A DNA stretch of 48,922 nucleotides from Nitrospira sp. SG-bin2. Lineage in GTDB: Bacteria > Nitrospirota > Nitrospiria > Nitrospirales > Nitrospiraceae. Position numbers and translations under genes: made by a program. The DNA lies in the NCBI GenBank assembly GCA_002083405.1, contig LVWT01000043.1:8779-57700 (forward strand), written 5' to 3'. Below, one piece after another: positions 25,438 to 34,142 of the stretch (the stretch's first letter is position 1; each line of letters starts with the position of its first letter). Below the pieces are notes generated by a model. The model did no database searches. It had not been told where the DNA came from and saw nothing but the letters and a program-made list of their open reading frames with translations.

Positions 25438-26078
25438 TGTCGGTACGAGTCGCTTTTTCGTCGTTCCTTCTTATCGCACTATTGGTGGCTGATGTACCGC
25501 CCAACAGCCAGGCCTTGCTCCCGGACTCCGAGCCACACAGGCTTTCCACATTGGACACAGCGGGTGACGGTCATCTCCACAGTCTTCAAGCACGGTACAA
25601 GGCGTTGTCCGCGCAGCTTTCCCGGCTCAGCCCGCAGCAACCGTACATTCTCGTCGATACGGCCCGGAACCATTTGTATGTGAAGCGCCGGCAGGAAGTC
25701 GTGCTCGACGCCATAGCTTCGACAGGAAGCGGAATCATTCTGGATAAACCCGGTGAAGGCAACGACCAATGGGTGTTCGATACCCCGCGAGGAGAATTCC
25801 TCGTGCAGTCCAAACTGACCGATCCCGCCTGGGTCAAGCCGGACTGGGCATTTATCGAAGAAGGCGAAGAGATTCCTAAAAACCCGGCTGACCGTGTCGA
25901 GCAGGGCGTGCTTGGCGAGTACGCTCTAGGGTTCGGGAAGGGATATTTCATCCATGGTACGCTCTATACGCGTTTGCTGGGGAAAAATGTCACGCATGGC
26001 TGCATCCGGCTGAATGACGGCGATCTCAAACGGGTCTATACATTCGCTCGAGTTGGGACACCGATCATCATCTTCTAA
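25434..26078 (+). CDS. Periplasmic L,D-transpeptidase (YkuD), short form
   Basis: A 214-residue secreted protein with an N-terminal signal peptide (VAFSSFLLIALLVADVPPNSQA). The YkuD domain begins ILVDTARNHLYVKRRQEV and ends with the complete active site HGTLYTRLLGKNVTHGCIRL (His174, His188, Cys190). It starts inside the stop of the preceding gene, so the two are coupled. Its TAA stop is followed at once by repeat copy 1. Paired with the long lipoprotein form, it may act on the same wall layer at a different position. Confidence 0.87.
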   Translation: MMSVRVAFSSFLLIALLVADVPPNSQALLPDSEPHRLSTLDTAGDGHLHSLQARYKALSAQLSRLSPQQPYILVDTARNHLYVKRRQEVVLDAIASTGSGIILDKPGEGNDQWVFDTPRGEFLVQSKLTDPAWVKPDWAFIEEGEEIPKNPADRVEQGVLGEYALGFGKGYFIHGTLYTRLLGKNVTHGCIRLNDGDLKRVYTFARVGTPIIIF

Positions 26079-26311
26079 CAGGATGCTGAAAAAGTCCGCC
26101 AGCGGGGTTCTCGCATCGCTCCGAGGCTCAACGCGTGGAACCTGTGGAGGCAAGGAACTTATCCACTCGCATGTGATCGAAGCGAGCGGTTCAAGCGAAG
26201 CTTGGTATGTACCTCCTCACCTCTTCGCTCGCTGCGGCCGCCTCGTGGCATGGCGCGTCTCGGCGCGCCGGGGTGGGCGGGTGAGAACAGCGGGCCATTT
26301 TGAGCATCCTG
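26079..26311 (+). repeat. MITE-like interspersed repeat, copy 1 (core)
   Basis: A 233-bp repeat bounded by inverted ends: CAGGATGCTGAAAAAGTCC at the left and its near reverse complement ending AGCATCCTG at the right (19 bp, 3 mismatches). It differs from copy 2 by about eight substitutions, by eye. It begins on the base after the TAA of the upstream gene. Internal dyads include AGCGAGCG with CGCTCGCT. An open frame runs through it but is broken by an indel in copy 3, so it is not coding. Related tail sequence continues to 26391. Confidence 0.9.
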
Positions 26312-26391
26312 CCTGGCGAGTTGGTATTGTCTCGATCGTTGATGCTTATGGTGGCCACAGAAGTCAAAACGAGTTTTTCCGCAGCCTGCTG
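26312..26391 (+). repeat. Tail of repeat copy 1 with second inverted terminus
   Basis: From about 26350 the tail matches the sequence after copy 2 (GGTGGCCAnAGAAGTCAAAA and onward). It ends in the reverse complement of CAGCAGGCTGCGGAAAAAC, which resembles the left terminus of the core (16 bp, 3 mismatches). The full unit may therefore be about 313 bp, with the 233-bp core nested in it. Confidence 0.6.
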
Positions 26392-26423
26392 ATCGCTCTT
26401 CGTCTGCGGCCCTGCATCCCCTC

Positions 26424-27062
26424 ATGAGCGTCTGCGCGGTCCTTTTCATACTGCTTGTTCTGGGCACCCCGAGTCAGGCCGGGGAGCTTGAGGCATTTCC
26501 CGATCTCCACCTCAACGACCCGGGCGCAGTCCAGGAAGCCACGCGTGTGCTGGAAGAGGAAGTGAAGCTGGCGACCCGTGCTCAGACCTATCTGCTCATC
26601 GACCTTGTCACACAGACGATTCAAATCAAAGGCCGTGGCATCGAACTGCACCGAATTCCCATCGTCTCGTGGTCGGCCAAGGCCGTGCAGAATATGAAAG
26701 GTGCCTATCGCCTGATCACGCGGCCGCCGGTTATAAGGAGAAAGATCGATCCAACTGCTTCTGTTGAGCAAGAACCCATTTCGTTGGCTGATATGCCCGT
26801 TGACTATACGCTGTCATACACTCCACCACTCACCGTTGATGTGGCGCCGGTGGCGGGAGAAAATCCGGTTCAATGGCTCAGAGCCCACGGGAAGCGGTGG
26901 TGGAGAAATGCCAAAGATTGGAGCGATTCGTTCTCAACAGGTCAGTCTGTGCCACAAAGCCCGTATCTCCAATTGGAAGTCTCCGCTGAGCAGGCCCAAT
27001 CCCTGGCCTGGTCGGCTGTTGACGGCATGGCTTTAGTCATCCGCCGACCGACCGATAAATAG
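26424..27062 (+). CDS. Secreted YkuD-like protein without catalytic motif
   Basis: A 212-residue protein with a cleavable signal peptide (VCAVLFILLVLGTPSQA). Residues about 55-80 (YLLIDLVTQTIQIKGRGIEL) resemble the first beta strands of the YkuD domain in the neighbouring enzymes. I find no HGx(n)HGC or other Cys/His active-site motif in the rest, so it is either a degenerate L,D-transpeptidase relative or an unrelated exported protein. No SD precedes ATG 26424. The repeat lies between it and the other two wall genes and may have replaced its original leader. Function unknown. Confidence 0.55.
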   Translation: MSVCAVLFILLVLGTPSQAGELEAFPDLHLNDPGAVQEATRVLEEEVKLATRAQTYLLIDLVTQTIQIKGRGIELHRIPIVSWSAKAVQNMKGAYRLITRPPVIRRKIDPTASVEQEPISLADMPVDYTLSYTPPLTVDVAPVAGENPVQWLRAHGKRWWRNAKDWSDSFSTGQSVPQSPYLQLEVSAEQAQSLAWSAVDGMALVIRRPTDK

Positions 27063-27166
27063 ATGAGTACGAGTCGGCCCAAGATTGTCTTTTTCATTTC
27101 GGGCTCATAAGATACGGGGCCTACTCCTCCCGGCCCGATCGAACCTATTTGTGGAAGGGAAATTCC

Positions 27167-28864
27167 ATGTCCGCTCCATCACGAGACAAGCTGGCGTCTT
27201 CATTCCAATCCACGATCGGTCCGGCGCTTGAGGCGTTGAGCCAACATCGGGTTATTGAGCGGTTATGGGCCAAAGACCACCGGCTGTGGAAACCGGACCC
27301 GAAGGAGATCACCGACCGTCTCGGCTGGCTGGACCTGCCCGATCACATGCGGCAACAATTAGACAATCTCCAGCGATGTGTCCGTGCGGCTCAGGAGATG
27401 CGTATCACCGATGTGGTGCTGCTGGGCATGGGCGGAAGCAGTCTCGGGCCGGAAGTGCTCCGTACGTCGTTCAAACCGCAAAAAGGATCTCCACGGCTAT
27501 GGGTGCTCGACTCGACTGTACCCGGCTGGGTACGAGAGGTCACCAGGGCTATTACGCCATCCCGGACGCTGTTTCTTGTCGCCAGCAAGTCAGGAGGAAC
27601 CGTCGAAGTCCTGTCACTCTTTGCCCACTTCTGGAAGCTGGTCGGCAGGGAGAAAATGAACCGGGGCGGCGATCAATTTGTTGCGATTACGGATCCGGGA
27701 ACCGGATTGGAAAAGATGGCACAGGAGTACGGGTTCAGGCAGACATTTTCCAATCCACCTGATATCGGGGGGCGGTATTCCGTCCTCTCACTGTTCGGCC
27801 TCGTGCCCGCGGCACTTCTTGGGCTTAATATTCCCCGCCTCTTGGACCGGGCGGCCGGCATGGCGGAGCGGTGCCGGGCGCAGGCGGACATCGGTATGAA
27901 TCCCGGCGCCTATCTCGGCGCCGCGATGGGGAGTCTTGCCAAGGTGGGACGAGACAAGGTGACGATCATCGCATCCCCCGGCCTTGCCACCTTCGGCTTG
28001 TGGGTCGAACAGCTTCTTGCCGAGAGCACCGGCAAGGAGGGAACCGGCCTCATACCCGTGGCGCAGGAACCGGTTCTGGCGCCGTCTGCTTATGGACATG
28101 ACCGGTTCTTTGTCTATTTGCGTCTCAAGGGAGCGAATAATGCTATCCTCGATCGGCAGGTTCAAGCGCTCCGCACATCGCCACATCCGGTTCTCCGATT
28201 CGATCTGCAAGATTGTTACGACCTCGGAGCGGAGTTCTTTCGCTGGGAATTTGCAACAGCCGTGGCGGGGCATCTGTTGGGCATCCATCCATTCGATCAG
28301 CCGAATGTCCAAGAGAGCAAAGACAATACGAATCGCGTCCTCGGGATTGTCCAATCGACCGGACGGTTACCGGAACAACCCGGCAGCACTCCCAAAGAAG
28401 CGGCGCAGGACCTCTCCAGCCGTCTTCAGGCCGGCGCCTATGTCTCTGTCTTGGCTTATACGACGCCGACGCGTGCATTTGAGGCTGCCGTGCGACGTCT
28501 CCGCCGGACTCTTGTCACAAAACATCATGTGACCACGACTTTTGGATATGGTCCCCGCTATCTACATTCGACCGGACAACTGCATAAAGGCGGGCCCGCT
28601 ACCGGTCTCTTTCTTGAATTGGTCGATCGCATGAATCCGGATCTGGCTATCCCAGGCAAGCCGTTTTCGTTCGGAACATTAGCTCATGCGCAGGCTGCAG
28701 GAGATGTGGAATCGCTTCGCGCGCATCATCGCCAGGCCATTCGTATCCAACTGGGGCAGAATCAAGCGGCGACGGTCGATGCCGTGACGGCGGCGCTGAC
28801 ACCGTCCGGACCATCACGGCGGCGAACGACAGCAAAAAATCGCCGTCGGATTTCCCGACGCTGA
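27167..28864 (+). CDS. pgi: Glucose-6-phosphate isomerase
   Basis: A 565-residue phosphoglucose isomerase interconverting glucose-6-P and fructose-6-P. Sugar-phosphate-binding blocks LLGMGGSSLGPEVLR and VASKSGGTVEVLSLF and the GGRYSVLSLFGL segment are present, as is the late QPNVQESK. The N-terminus (KDHRLWKPDPKEITDRLGWL) looks like the isomerase half of transaldolase-PGI fusion proteins, here standing alone. The C-terminus ends in an unusual Arg/Lys-rich tail. GGAAGGG lies 8 nt before ATG 27167. It is the first gene of a tightly spaced five-gene unit. Confidence 0.93.
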   Translation: MSAPSRDKLASSFQSTIGPALEALSQHRVIERLWAKDHRLWKPDPKEITDRLGWLDLPDHMRQQLDNLQRCVRAAQEMRITDVVLLGMGGSSLGPEVLRTSFKPQKGSPRLWVLDSTVPGWVREVTRAITPSRTLFLVASKSGGTVEVLSLFAHFWKLVGREKMNRGGDQFVAITDPGTGLEKMAQEYGFRQTFSNPPDIGGRYSVLSLFGLVPAALLGLNIPRLLDRAAGMAERCRAQADIGMNPGAYLGAAMGSLAKVGRDKVTIIASPGLATFGLWVEQLLAESTGKEGTGLIPVAQEPVLAPSAYGHDRFFVYLRLKGANNAILDRQVQALRTSPHPVLRFDLQDCYDLGAEFFRWEFATAVAGHLLGIHPFDQPNVQESKDNTNRVLGIVQSTGRLPEQPGSTPKEAAQDLSSRLQAGAYVSVLAYTTPTRAFEAAVRRLRRTLVTKHHVTTTFGYGPRYLHSTGQLHKGGPATGLFLELVDRMNPDLAIPGKPFSFGTLAHAQAAGDVESLRAHHRQAIRIQLGQNQAATVDAVTAALTPSGPSRRRTTAKNRRRISRR

Positions 28865-28865
28865 C

Positions 28866-29654
28866 ATGTCCGGTCCTCCCGACATCCGTATCGCACCCGA
28901 TGGTCGTGAATGGGGCCATGCGGCCGCGTCACTCGTCCATGCCGTCAGCGAAGAGGCCATTCGATCCCATGGACGGTTTCTCTTGGCGCTGTCAGGCGGC
29001 TCGACTCCGAAAACCCTGTACCAGACGATGGTGTCACCGGAGTGGAGTCGGCGATTCAATTGGCCGCAGATGTTTTTTCTGTTCGGAGATGAACGCTGTG
29101 TTCCACAGGAGCATGCTGAAAGCAATTTCCGCATGGCCCAGGCGGCGTTGTTTCAACCAGCGGGCATCGCCCCTGATCACATCTATCGGATACAAGGGGA
29201 ACACCCGGATCCTGAAACTGCCGCAGAACGATACGAGGAGGCGCTGCGCCGACTCACGCATACTGTTGCTCCAGAAATGCCACGGATCGACCTGATTCTT
29301 CTCGGTCTCGGAGAAGACGGGCATACGGCCTCGTTGTTTCCAGGCACGGCCGCGCTACAAGAACAGAGACGGGCCGTCACAGTCGGTCACGCGCCACAAG
29401 GCATCGTCACGCGCCTGACCGTCACCCTAGGTGTGATCAATAGGGCGACTGTGGTACTGTTTCTGGTCGCAGGTTCGAGCAAGGCCGGAATCGTGCGCGC
29501 GATTCTTGAGCCGGACAGTGCGGCAGATCGCGCGCTTCCGGCTGCGCTGGTTGCCCCGGAAACAGGGCGGCTGATGTGGATGTTGGACCGCTCTGCGGCC
29601 GCACGATTGACAATCCTTCACCATGATGCGATCCGGGGTGACGGCCAGACATGA
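28866..29654 (+). CDS. pgl: 6-phosphogluconolactonase
   Basis: A 262-residue DevB/Pgl-type lactonase. The family motifs LALSGGSTPKTLYQ, FLFGDERCVP and LGLGEDGHTASLFPG are all present. It hydrolyses 6-phosphogluconolactone in the oxidative pentose phosphate pathway. It starts a base after the pgi stop and overlaps glk by 4 bp. No glucose-6-phosphate dehydrogenase gene is in the window, so the upstream step must be encoded elsewhere. Confidence 0.95.
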   Translation: MSGPPDIRIAPDGREWGHAAASLVHAVSEEAIRSHGRFLLALSGGSTPKTLYQTMVSPEWSRRFNWPQMFFLFGDERCVPQEHAESNFRMAQAALFQPAGIAPDHIYRIQGEHPDPETAAERYEEALRRLTHTVAPEMPRIDLILLGLGEDGHTASLFPGTAALQEQRRAVTVGHAPQGIVTRLTVTLGVINRATVVLFLVAGSSKAGIVRAILEPDSAADRALPAALVAPETGRLMWMLDRSAAARLTILHHDAIRGDGQT

Positions 29655-30718
29655 TTCTTGCGGGCGATATCGGCGGAACCAAGACCAACCTTGCTCTCTA
29701 TGAGTGGACCAGAGAGCGGACCGAACCGATTCGTCTCGAATCGTTCCATAGCCGCGACTACAGCTCTCTTGAAGAGATTCTCCAGGAGTTTCTGGAGCCA
29801 CCGACACCGCCCGTTGCGCTGGACGGGGCTGCGACTGCGGAAACCGGCCTGGTACATGAGACAAAAGAATCGACGGAGCGTGTCACAATTGCCGCCGCCT
29901 GCTTCGGCATCGCCGGACCGGTCATCGACAATCAGAGCCAGACCACCAACCTGCCGTGGGTGGTGGATGGTGCGAAGATTGCCAAGCAGTTCAATATTCC
30001 CCGCGTCCAGTTGCTCAATGATCTGGAATCGACCGCCTATGGAATCGCATGGCTGCGGTTAGACGAGCTGGAGGTGTTAAATGCCGGGAACCCGCCTAAA
30101 AAACGGCAAGCCCTCGCACTCATCGCTGCGGGTACGGGATTAGGGGAAGCCATTCTCTTCTGGGACGGGAAATCCTACAGACCGATGCCCTCAGAGGGAG
30201 GCCATGCGGATTTCGCCCCGAACAATGACCAGGAAATCGAGCTGCTTCGTTATTTGCGAGGCCAATACCTCCATGTGAGCTATGAGCGGATCTTGTCCGG
30301 TCCCGGCTTGCATGCCCTGTATGAGTTCCTACGCGACACGAAAAAGAACGAGCCCACGTGGCTGGCAGAAAAGGTCAAGGCCGGGAATCCAGCCGCAGAA
30401 ATCGCTGAAGCCGGTTTGAAGGGTCAGGCGGACATTGCCAAGCAAGCGCTGGATCTGTTTGCCACAATCTACGGGGCTGAAGCCGGAAACCTGGCCTTGA
30501 AGGCGCTTGCTCTGGACGGGGTATATGTGGGCGGCGGGATCGCCCCGAAACTCATCACGAAACTTCACGATGGCACATTCATGAAAGCGTTCACGAACAA
30601 GGGTCGGTACAAGCGCCTCATGACTCAGATGCCGGTGAAAGTGATCATGAACCAACAGACCGCCCTACTTGGTGCGGCGTCCGTCGCAGCGGCTCTCTCG
30701 CTCGCTCCTACACCATGA
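29651..30718 (+). CDS. glk: Glucokinase
   Basis: A 355-residue ATP glucokinase of the bacterial Glk family, phosphorylating glucose to glucose-6-P. The phosphate-1 motif LAGDIGGTKTNLALYEW is at the N-terminus. GIAGPV, LLNDLESTAYG (with the catalytic Asp), LIAAGTGLGEAI and PSEGGHADFAP (glucose-binding Glu/His) follow in order. Start and stop both overlap neighbours by 4 bp (ATGA), so translation is coupled across the operon. Confidence 0.95.
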   Translation: MILAGDIGGTKTNLALYEWTRERTEPIRLESFHSRDYSSLEEILQEFLEPPTPPVALDGAATAETGLVHETKESTERVTIAAACFGIAGPVIDNQSQTTNLPWVVDGAKIAKQFNIPRVQLLNDLESTAYGIAWLRLDELEVLNAGNPPKKRQALALIAAGTGLGEAILFWDGKSYRPMPSEGGHADFAPNNDQEIELLRYLRGQYLHVSYERILSGPGLHALYEFLRDTKKNEPTWLAEKVKAGNPAAEIAEAGLKGQADIAKQALDLFATIYGAEAGNLALKALALDGVYVGGGIAPKLITKLHDGTFMKAFTNKGRYKRLMTQMPVKVIMNQQTALLGAASVAAALSLAPTP

Positions 30719-31413
30719 CGTCTGTCGATCTCGATCAGCTCAAGAAAGCAGCAGCCTTAAAGGCCGTCGAATTCGTCCGCGCGGGCATGGTCGTCGGACT
30801 GGGGACCGGATCGACCGCGAAACATATGATCATGGCGCTGGGTGACAAGGTGCGCGCAGGCATGAACCTGCGAGGGGTGCCGACATCGCAAGAAACCGCT
30901 GTCCTTGCCAGACAGGCCGGTATTCCTCTTGTTGATGCAGAGAATCGATGGGAGATTGATGTCGCGATCGACGGTGCCGATCAAGTCGATCCTCATTTCA
31001 ATTTGATCAAAGGTGGCGGGGGAGCGCTCCTCAAAGAAAAGATTGTGGCGGCGTCTTCGAAACAATTTATCGTCATGGTCGATCACACCAAACAAGTTCC
31101 GGTGCTTGGAGGATCATTTCCGCTGCCGATCGAAGTCATCCCGTTTGGATGGGGCAGTACTGCGCGGGAGATTGAAACCCTCACCCGCAGCCGTGTTGTT
31201 CTCCGCGAGCGAAACGGCGTGCCCTTCAAGACAGAAGCAGGCAATTTGATTGTGGATGTGCATCTGGATCGGATCGACAATCCCAAAGGTGTTGAAATCG
31301 CACTGAACCAGATTCCCGGCGTCGTCGAAACAGGCCTGTTCGTGGGCCGAACCGATGTGCTGATCGTCGGCACAGCCGCCGGCCCTGAAACCCATCTTGC
31401 GAAAAGGATATGA
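30715..31413 (+). CDS. rpiA: Ribose-5-phosphate isomerase A
   Basis: A 232-residue RpiA, which interconverts ribose-5-P and ribulose-5-P. GLGTGSTAKHMI, IDGADQVDPHFNLIKGGGGALLKEKI (catalytic Asp/Lys/Glu region) and the GNLIVDVHLDRI block are diagnostic. It overlaps glk and the M1 aminopeptidase by 4 bp each. With pgl it covers oxidative and non-oxidative ends of the pentose phosphate pathway. Confidence 0.96.
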   Translation: MTSVDLDQLKKAAALKAVEFVRAGMVVGLGTGSTAKHMIMALGDKVRAGMNLRGVPTSQETAVLARQAGIPLVDAENRWEIDVAIDGADQVDPHFNLIKGGGGALLKEKIVAASSKQFIVMVDHTKQVPVLGGSFPLPIEVIPFGWGSTAREIETLTRSRVVLRERNGVPFKTEAGNLIVDVHLDRIDNPKGVEIALNQIPGVVETGLFVGRTDVLIVGTAAGPETHLAKRI

Positions 31414-34142
31414 GCGATGCCGTCGGCCGCCGCGGAGCGCTCCGATTGCTGGCGCAGACGGTTCGCGGTCTTTGCGTTCTCCCGCTGATTCCATTCACCA
31501 ATGTGCTGCTGATCAACCCAAGCGCCCAAGCCGCTGCGGTTCGACCGAAAGATGAGGACATGAACCACGATACAACCGGCACCGTTGATCCCTATCGGCT
31601 CCCACGCCATGTGATCCCGATCAGATACGAATTGCGGTTGGAGCCGGACCTTGCCCGCGCGACCTTCACCGGCAAGGCAGTCGTCATCCTGACCGTGACT
31701 CAGCCGACGACCGTGATCGTCATGAACGCGGTTGACCTGGCTATTAGCCAGGCCGAAATCGCCGGCCCGACGGGTACTCACCGGGCCGCATCGATCGAAT
31801 TGGATGAGCCGCTCCAGCGTTGTCGCGTCACCTTTGCACAGACGCTCGCTCCGGGAGAATGGGCATTGCGACTCACCTTTCAAGGAACCCTCAATGACAA
31901 GTTGCGCGGCTTCTATCGCAGTACCTACAAGGACCAATCAGGAACGACACGGACCATGGCGGCGACGCAATTCGAGGCGACGGATGCGCGTCGCGCTTTT
32001 CCTTGTTGGGATGAACCGGATTTCAAAGCCGTGTTTGCCACGACGCTGGTCATCGATCCAAGCCTGACCGCTGTGTCGAATACGTCCGTCGTGTCGGAGT
32101 CTGTCGAGGCCGGCAAAAAAGTCCTGCGCTTTGCAGACAGCATGAAAATGTCCACCTACCTGGTGGCGTTCATCGTCGGGCAGCTGGTTGCGACTGAACC
32201 ACGGTTCGTCGGCAAGACGCCGCTCCGGCTCTGGACCGTTCCAGGCAAGCAGCCGCTGACACCATTCGGCCGGGACATTGCCGAAGCCTCGCTCGCATTT
32301 TTTGAGGACTACTACGGAATCCCGTATCCGGGCGATAAGCTCGATCTGCTTGCCATTCCTGATTTCGCCTCAGGCGCGATGGAAAATCTGGGCGCGATTA
32401 CGTTCAGGGAAACGGCCTTGCTGGTCGATCAACGTACCGGGACCCACGGAGAACTTGAACGGGTGGCCGACGTGGTGGCCCATGAGAACGCGCACATGTG
32501 GTTCGGCGATCTCGTCACGATGTCCTGGTGGAATGGACTGTGGCTCAATGAAGCCTTCGCCACCTTCATGGAAATGCTGGCCGTCGACGCCTGGAAACCG
32601 GAATGGAAGCGCTGGGACACATTCGGGGTGTCACGGGCGGCGGCCTTTTCCGTCGATGGGCTGTGGAGCACGAGGCCGATCGAATATCCTGTTCATGCGC
32701 CTAAGGATGCCGATGCGATGTTCGATGTGCTGACATACGAAAAGGGCGCGTCGGTGCTGCGCATGCTGGAACAGCACATTGGACCAACGGCGTTCCGGGA
32801 CGGGGTGCGGGAGTATCTCCGCGCCCATGCCTACGGGAACGCCGATACGAAGGATCTGTGGGTGTCACTCGGGAAGGCCGCTAAGCAGCCGGTGCCTGAA
32901 CTGATGGATGGGTGGATCTTCCAGCCCGGCTATCCGCTTGTGAGGGCTCAATTGGATGGAGTCTCGGAGCTGCTTCTCACGCAGCAGCGATTCGCCTATC
33001 TCCGAACGGGCGGGGCTTCTACGCAGGACTGGCAGATTCCCGTTCAGATTCGCATTGAGACGAAGGACAAGGCGGAGCATCGCAGGGTGCTCCTCACAGG
33101 ACACCAGACACGTATCCCTCTGCCCTCAGATGTCCGGCGGGTACTCATCAACGAGGGGGGACACGGGTTCTACCGGGTACAGTACGACGCTCCGCTGCTC
33201 CAACGATTGTTGGACACAGGGCTGGATCGTCTCGCGCCGACCGAACGCTTCAATCTCCTCAGCGACGCCTGGGCGACGACGCTCTCCGGCGCGATGCCGC
33301 TTCCGGACTATCTGCGGCTTACTCGACATTTCACGCAGGAACGGGACAAGAATGTCTGGGCCGTGCTGCTCGATTCCCTGTCCTTTTTAAATCGGATCAT
33401 TGCGGTGGATGAGCGGCCCATGCTTGAAGCCTTCGTCAGGACCCTCGTGGCTCCGGCTGTCCGGGAATTGGGTTGGGAACCGCGATCGGGGGAGAATGTG
33501 CTGCTCAGTCAGTTGCGCGGGGAGCTGCTCGGTGCATTGGGTAAATGGGGCAACGATCCGGCGATTCAAGAACAGGCCCTGGTTCGCTATGCACAATATC
33601 GGACAGACGCGGCTGCCGTCGATCCCAACATCGTGCCGGCGCTGGTCTCGATCCTGGCCCATACCGGCGACGAGGGCCGCTACGAAGAATTCTCCGAACG
33701 CTATAAAAAGGCGGCGACTCCGCAAGAGGAGCGGCGCTATCTCTTCTCACTCGCCGCCTTTCAGGCTCCCGCATTGCTGGCGCGCACCTTGGCCCGCACG
33801 ATCGACGGAGAAATCCGCACACAGGATGCCCCCTTCATCGTCGCTGCTTGCCTGGGCAATGTGTATAACCGGGAGCTCGCCTGGAATTTTGTGAAGACGA
33901 ATTGGGAGAAGATGGATCAGTTGTTCCCGAAACAGGGCGTCCGCCGCATGTGCGGCGGCATCGTCAGCCTCGTGACTCCGGAGCTTGAACGGGACGTTCG
34001 GGAGTTCTTTGCCTCCCGTCACGTTGATCTGGGCGGGAAGACACTGGAGCAGTATCTGGAACAATTGCGCGTTGCCGTGGCATTCCGTGAACGGGAAAGG
34101 CACGGCATACAAGCTGCGCTGGCCAATGCGCAACAGGCCTGA
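31410..34142 (+). CDS. M1-family zinc aminopeptidase
   Basis: A 910-residue gluzincin aminopeptidase of ERAP/PepN-like architecture. The exopeptidase GAMEN motif is at 322-326, and the zinc site HENAH is at 358-362 with the third ligand Glu381 (HExxHx18E), followed by a long helical ERAP1-C-like domain. The frame starts inside rpiA (ATGA). Its first 47 residues resemble an export signal with an RR pair (GRRGALRLL), a hydrophobic stretch and an AQAAA cleavage-like end. An internal ATG at 31560 (MNHDTTG) would give a cytosolic enzyme, but its SD is poor. Coupling to sugar-phosphate genes is odd and may only reflect shared expression. Confidence 0.92.
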   Translation: MSDAVGRRGALRLLAQTVRGLCVLPLIPFTNVLLINPSAQAAAVRPKDEDMNHDTTGTVDPYRLPRHVIPIRYELRLEPDLARATFTGKAVVILTVTQPTTVIVMNAVDLAISQAEIAGPTGTHRAASIELDEPLQRCRVTFAQTLAPGEWALRLTFQGTLNDKLRGFYRSTYKDQSGTTRTMAATQFEATDARRAFPCWDEPDFKAVFATTLVIDPSLTAVSNTSVVSESVEAGKKVLRFADSMKMSTYLVAFIVGQLVATEPRFVGKTPLRLWTVPGKQPLTPFGRDIAEASLAFFEDYYGIPYPGDKLDLLAIPDFASGAMENLGAITFRETALLVDQRTGTHGELERVADVVAHENAHMWFGDLVTMSWWNGLWLNEAFATFMEMLAVDAWKPEWKRWDTFGVSRAAAFSVDGLWSTRPIEYPVHAPKDADAMFDVLTYEKGASVLRMLEQHIGPTAFRDGVREYLRAHAYGNADTKDLWVSLGKAAKQPVPELMDGWIFQPGYPLVRAQLDGVSELLLTQQRFAYLRTGGASTQDWQIPVQIRIETKDKAEHRRVLLTGHQTRIPLPSDVRRVLINEGGHGFYRVQYDAPLLQRLLDTGLDRLAPTERFNLLSDAWATTLSGAMPLPDYLRLTRHFTQERDKNVWAVLLDSLSFLNRIIAVDERPMLEAFVRTLVAPAVRELGWEPRSGENVLLSQLRGELLGALGKWGNDPAIQEQALVRYAQYRTDAAAVDPNIVPALVSILAHTGDEGRYEEFSERYKKAATPQEERRYLFSLAAFQAPALLARTLARTIDGEIRTQDAPFIVAACLGNVYNRELAWNFVKTNWEKMDQLFPKQGVRRMCGGIVSLVTPELERDVREFFASRHVDLGGKTLEQYLEQLRVAVAFRERERHGIQAALANAQQA

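Noticed and set aside
26156..26164. DnaA-box-like TTATCCACT
   Set aside because: Single site inside repeat copy 1; the other copies have a G that breaks it, and there is no cluster.
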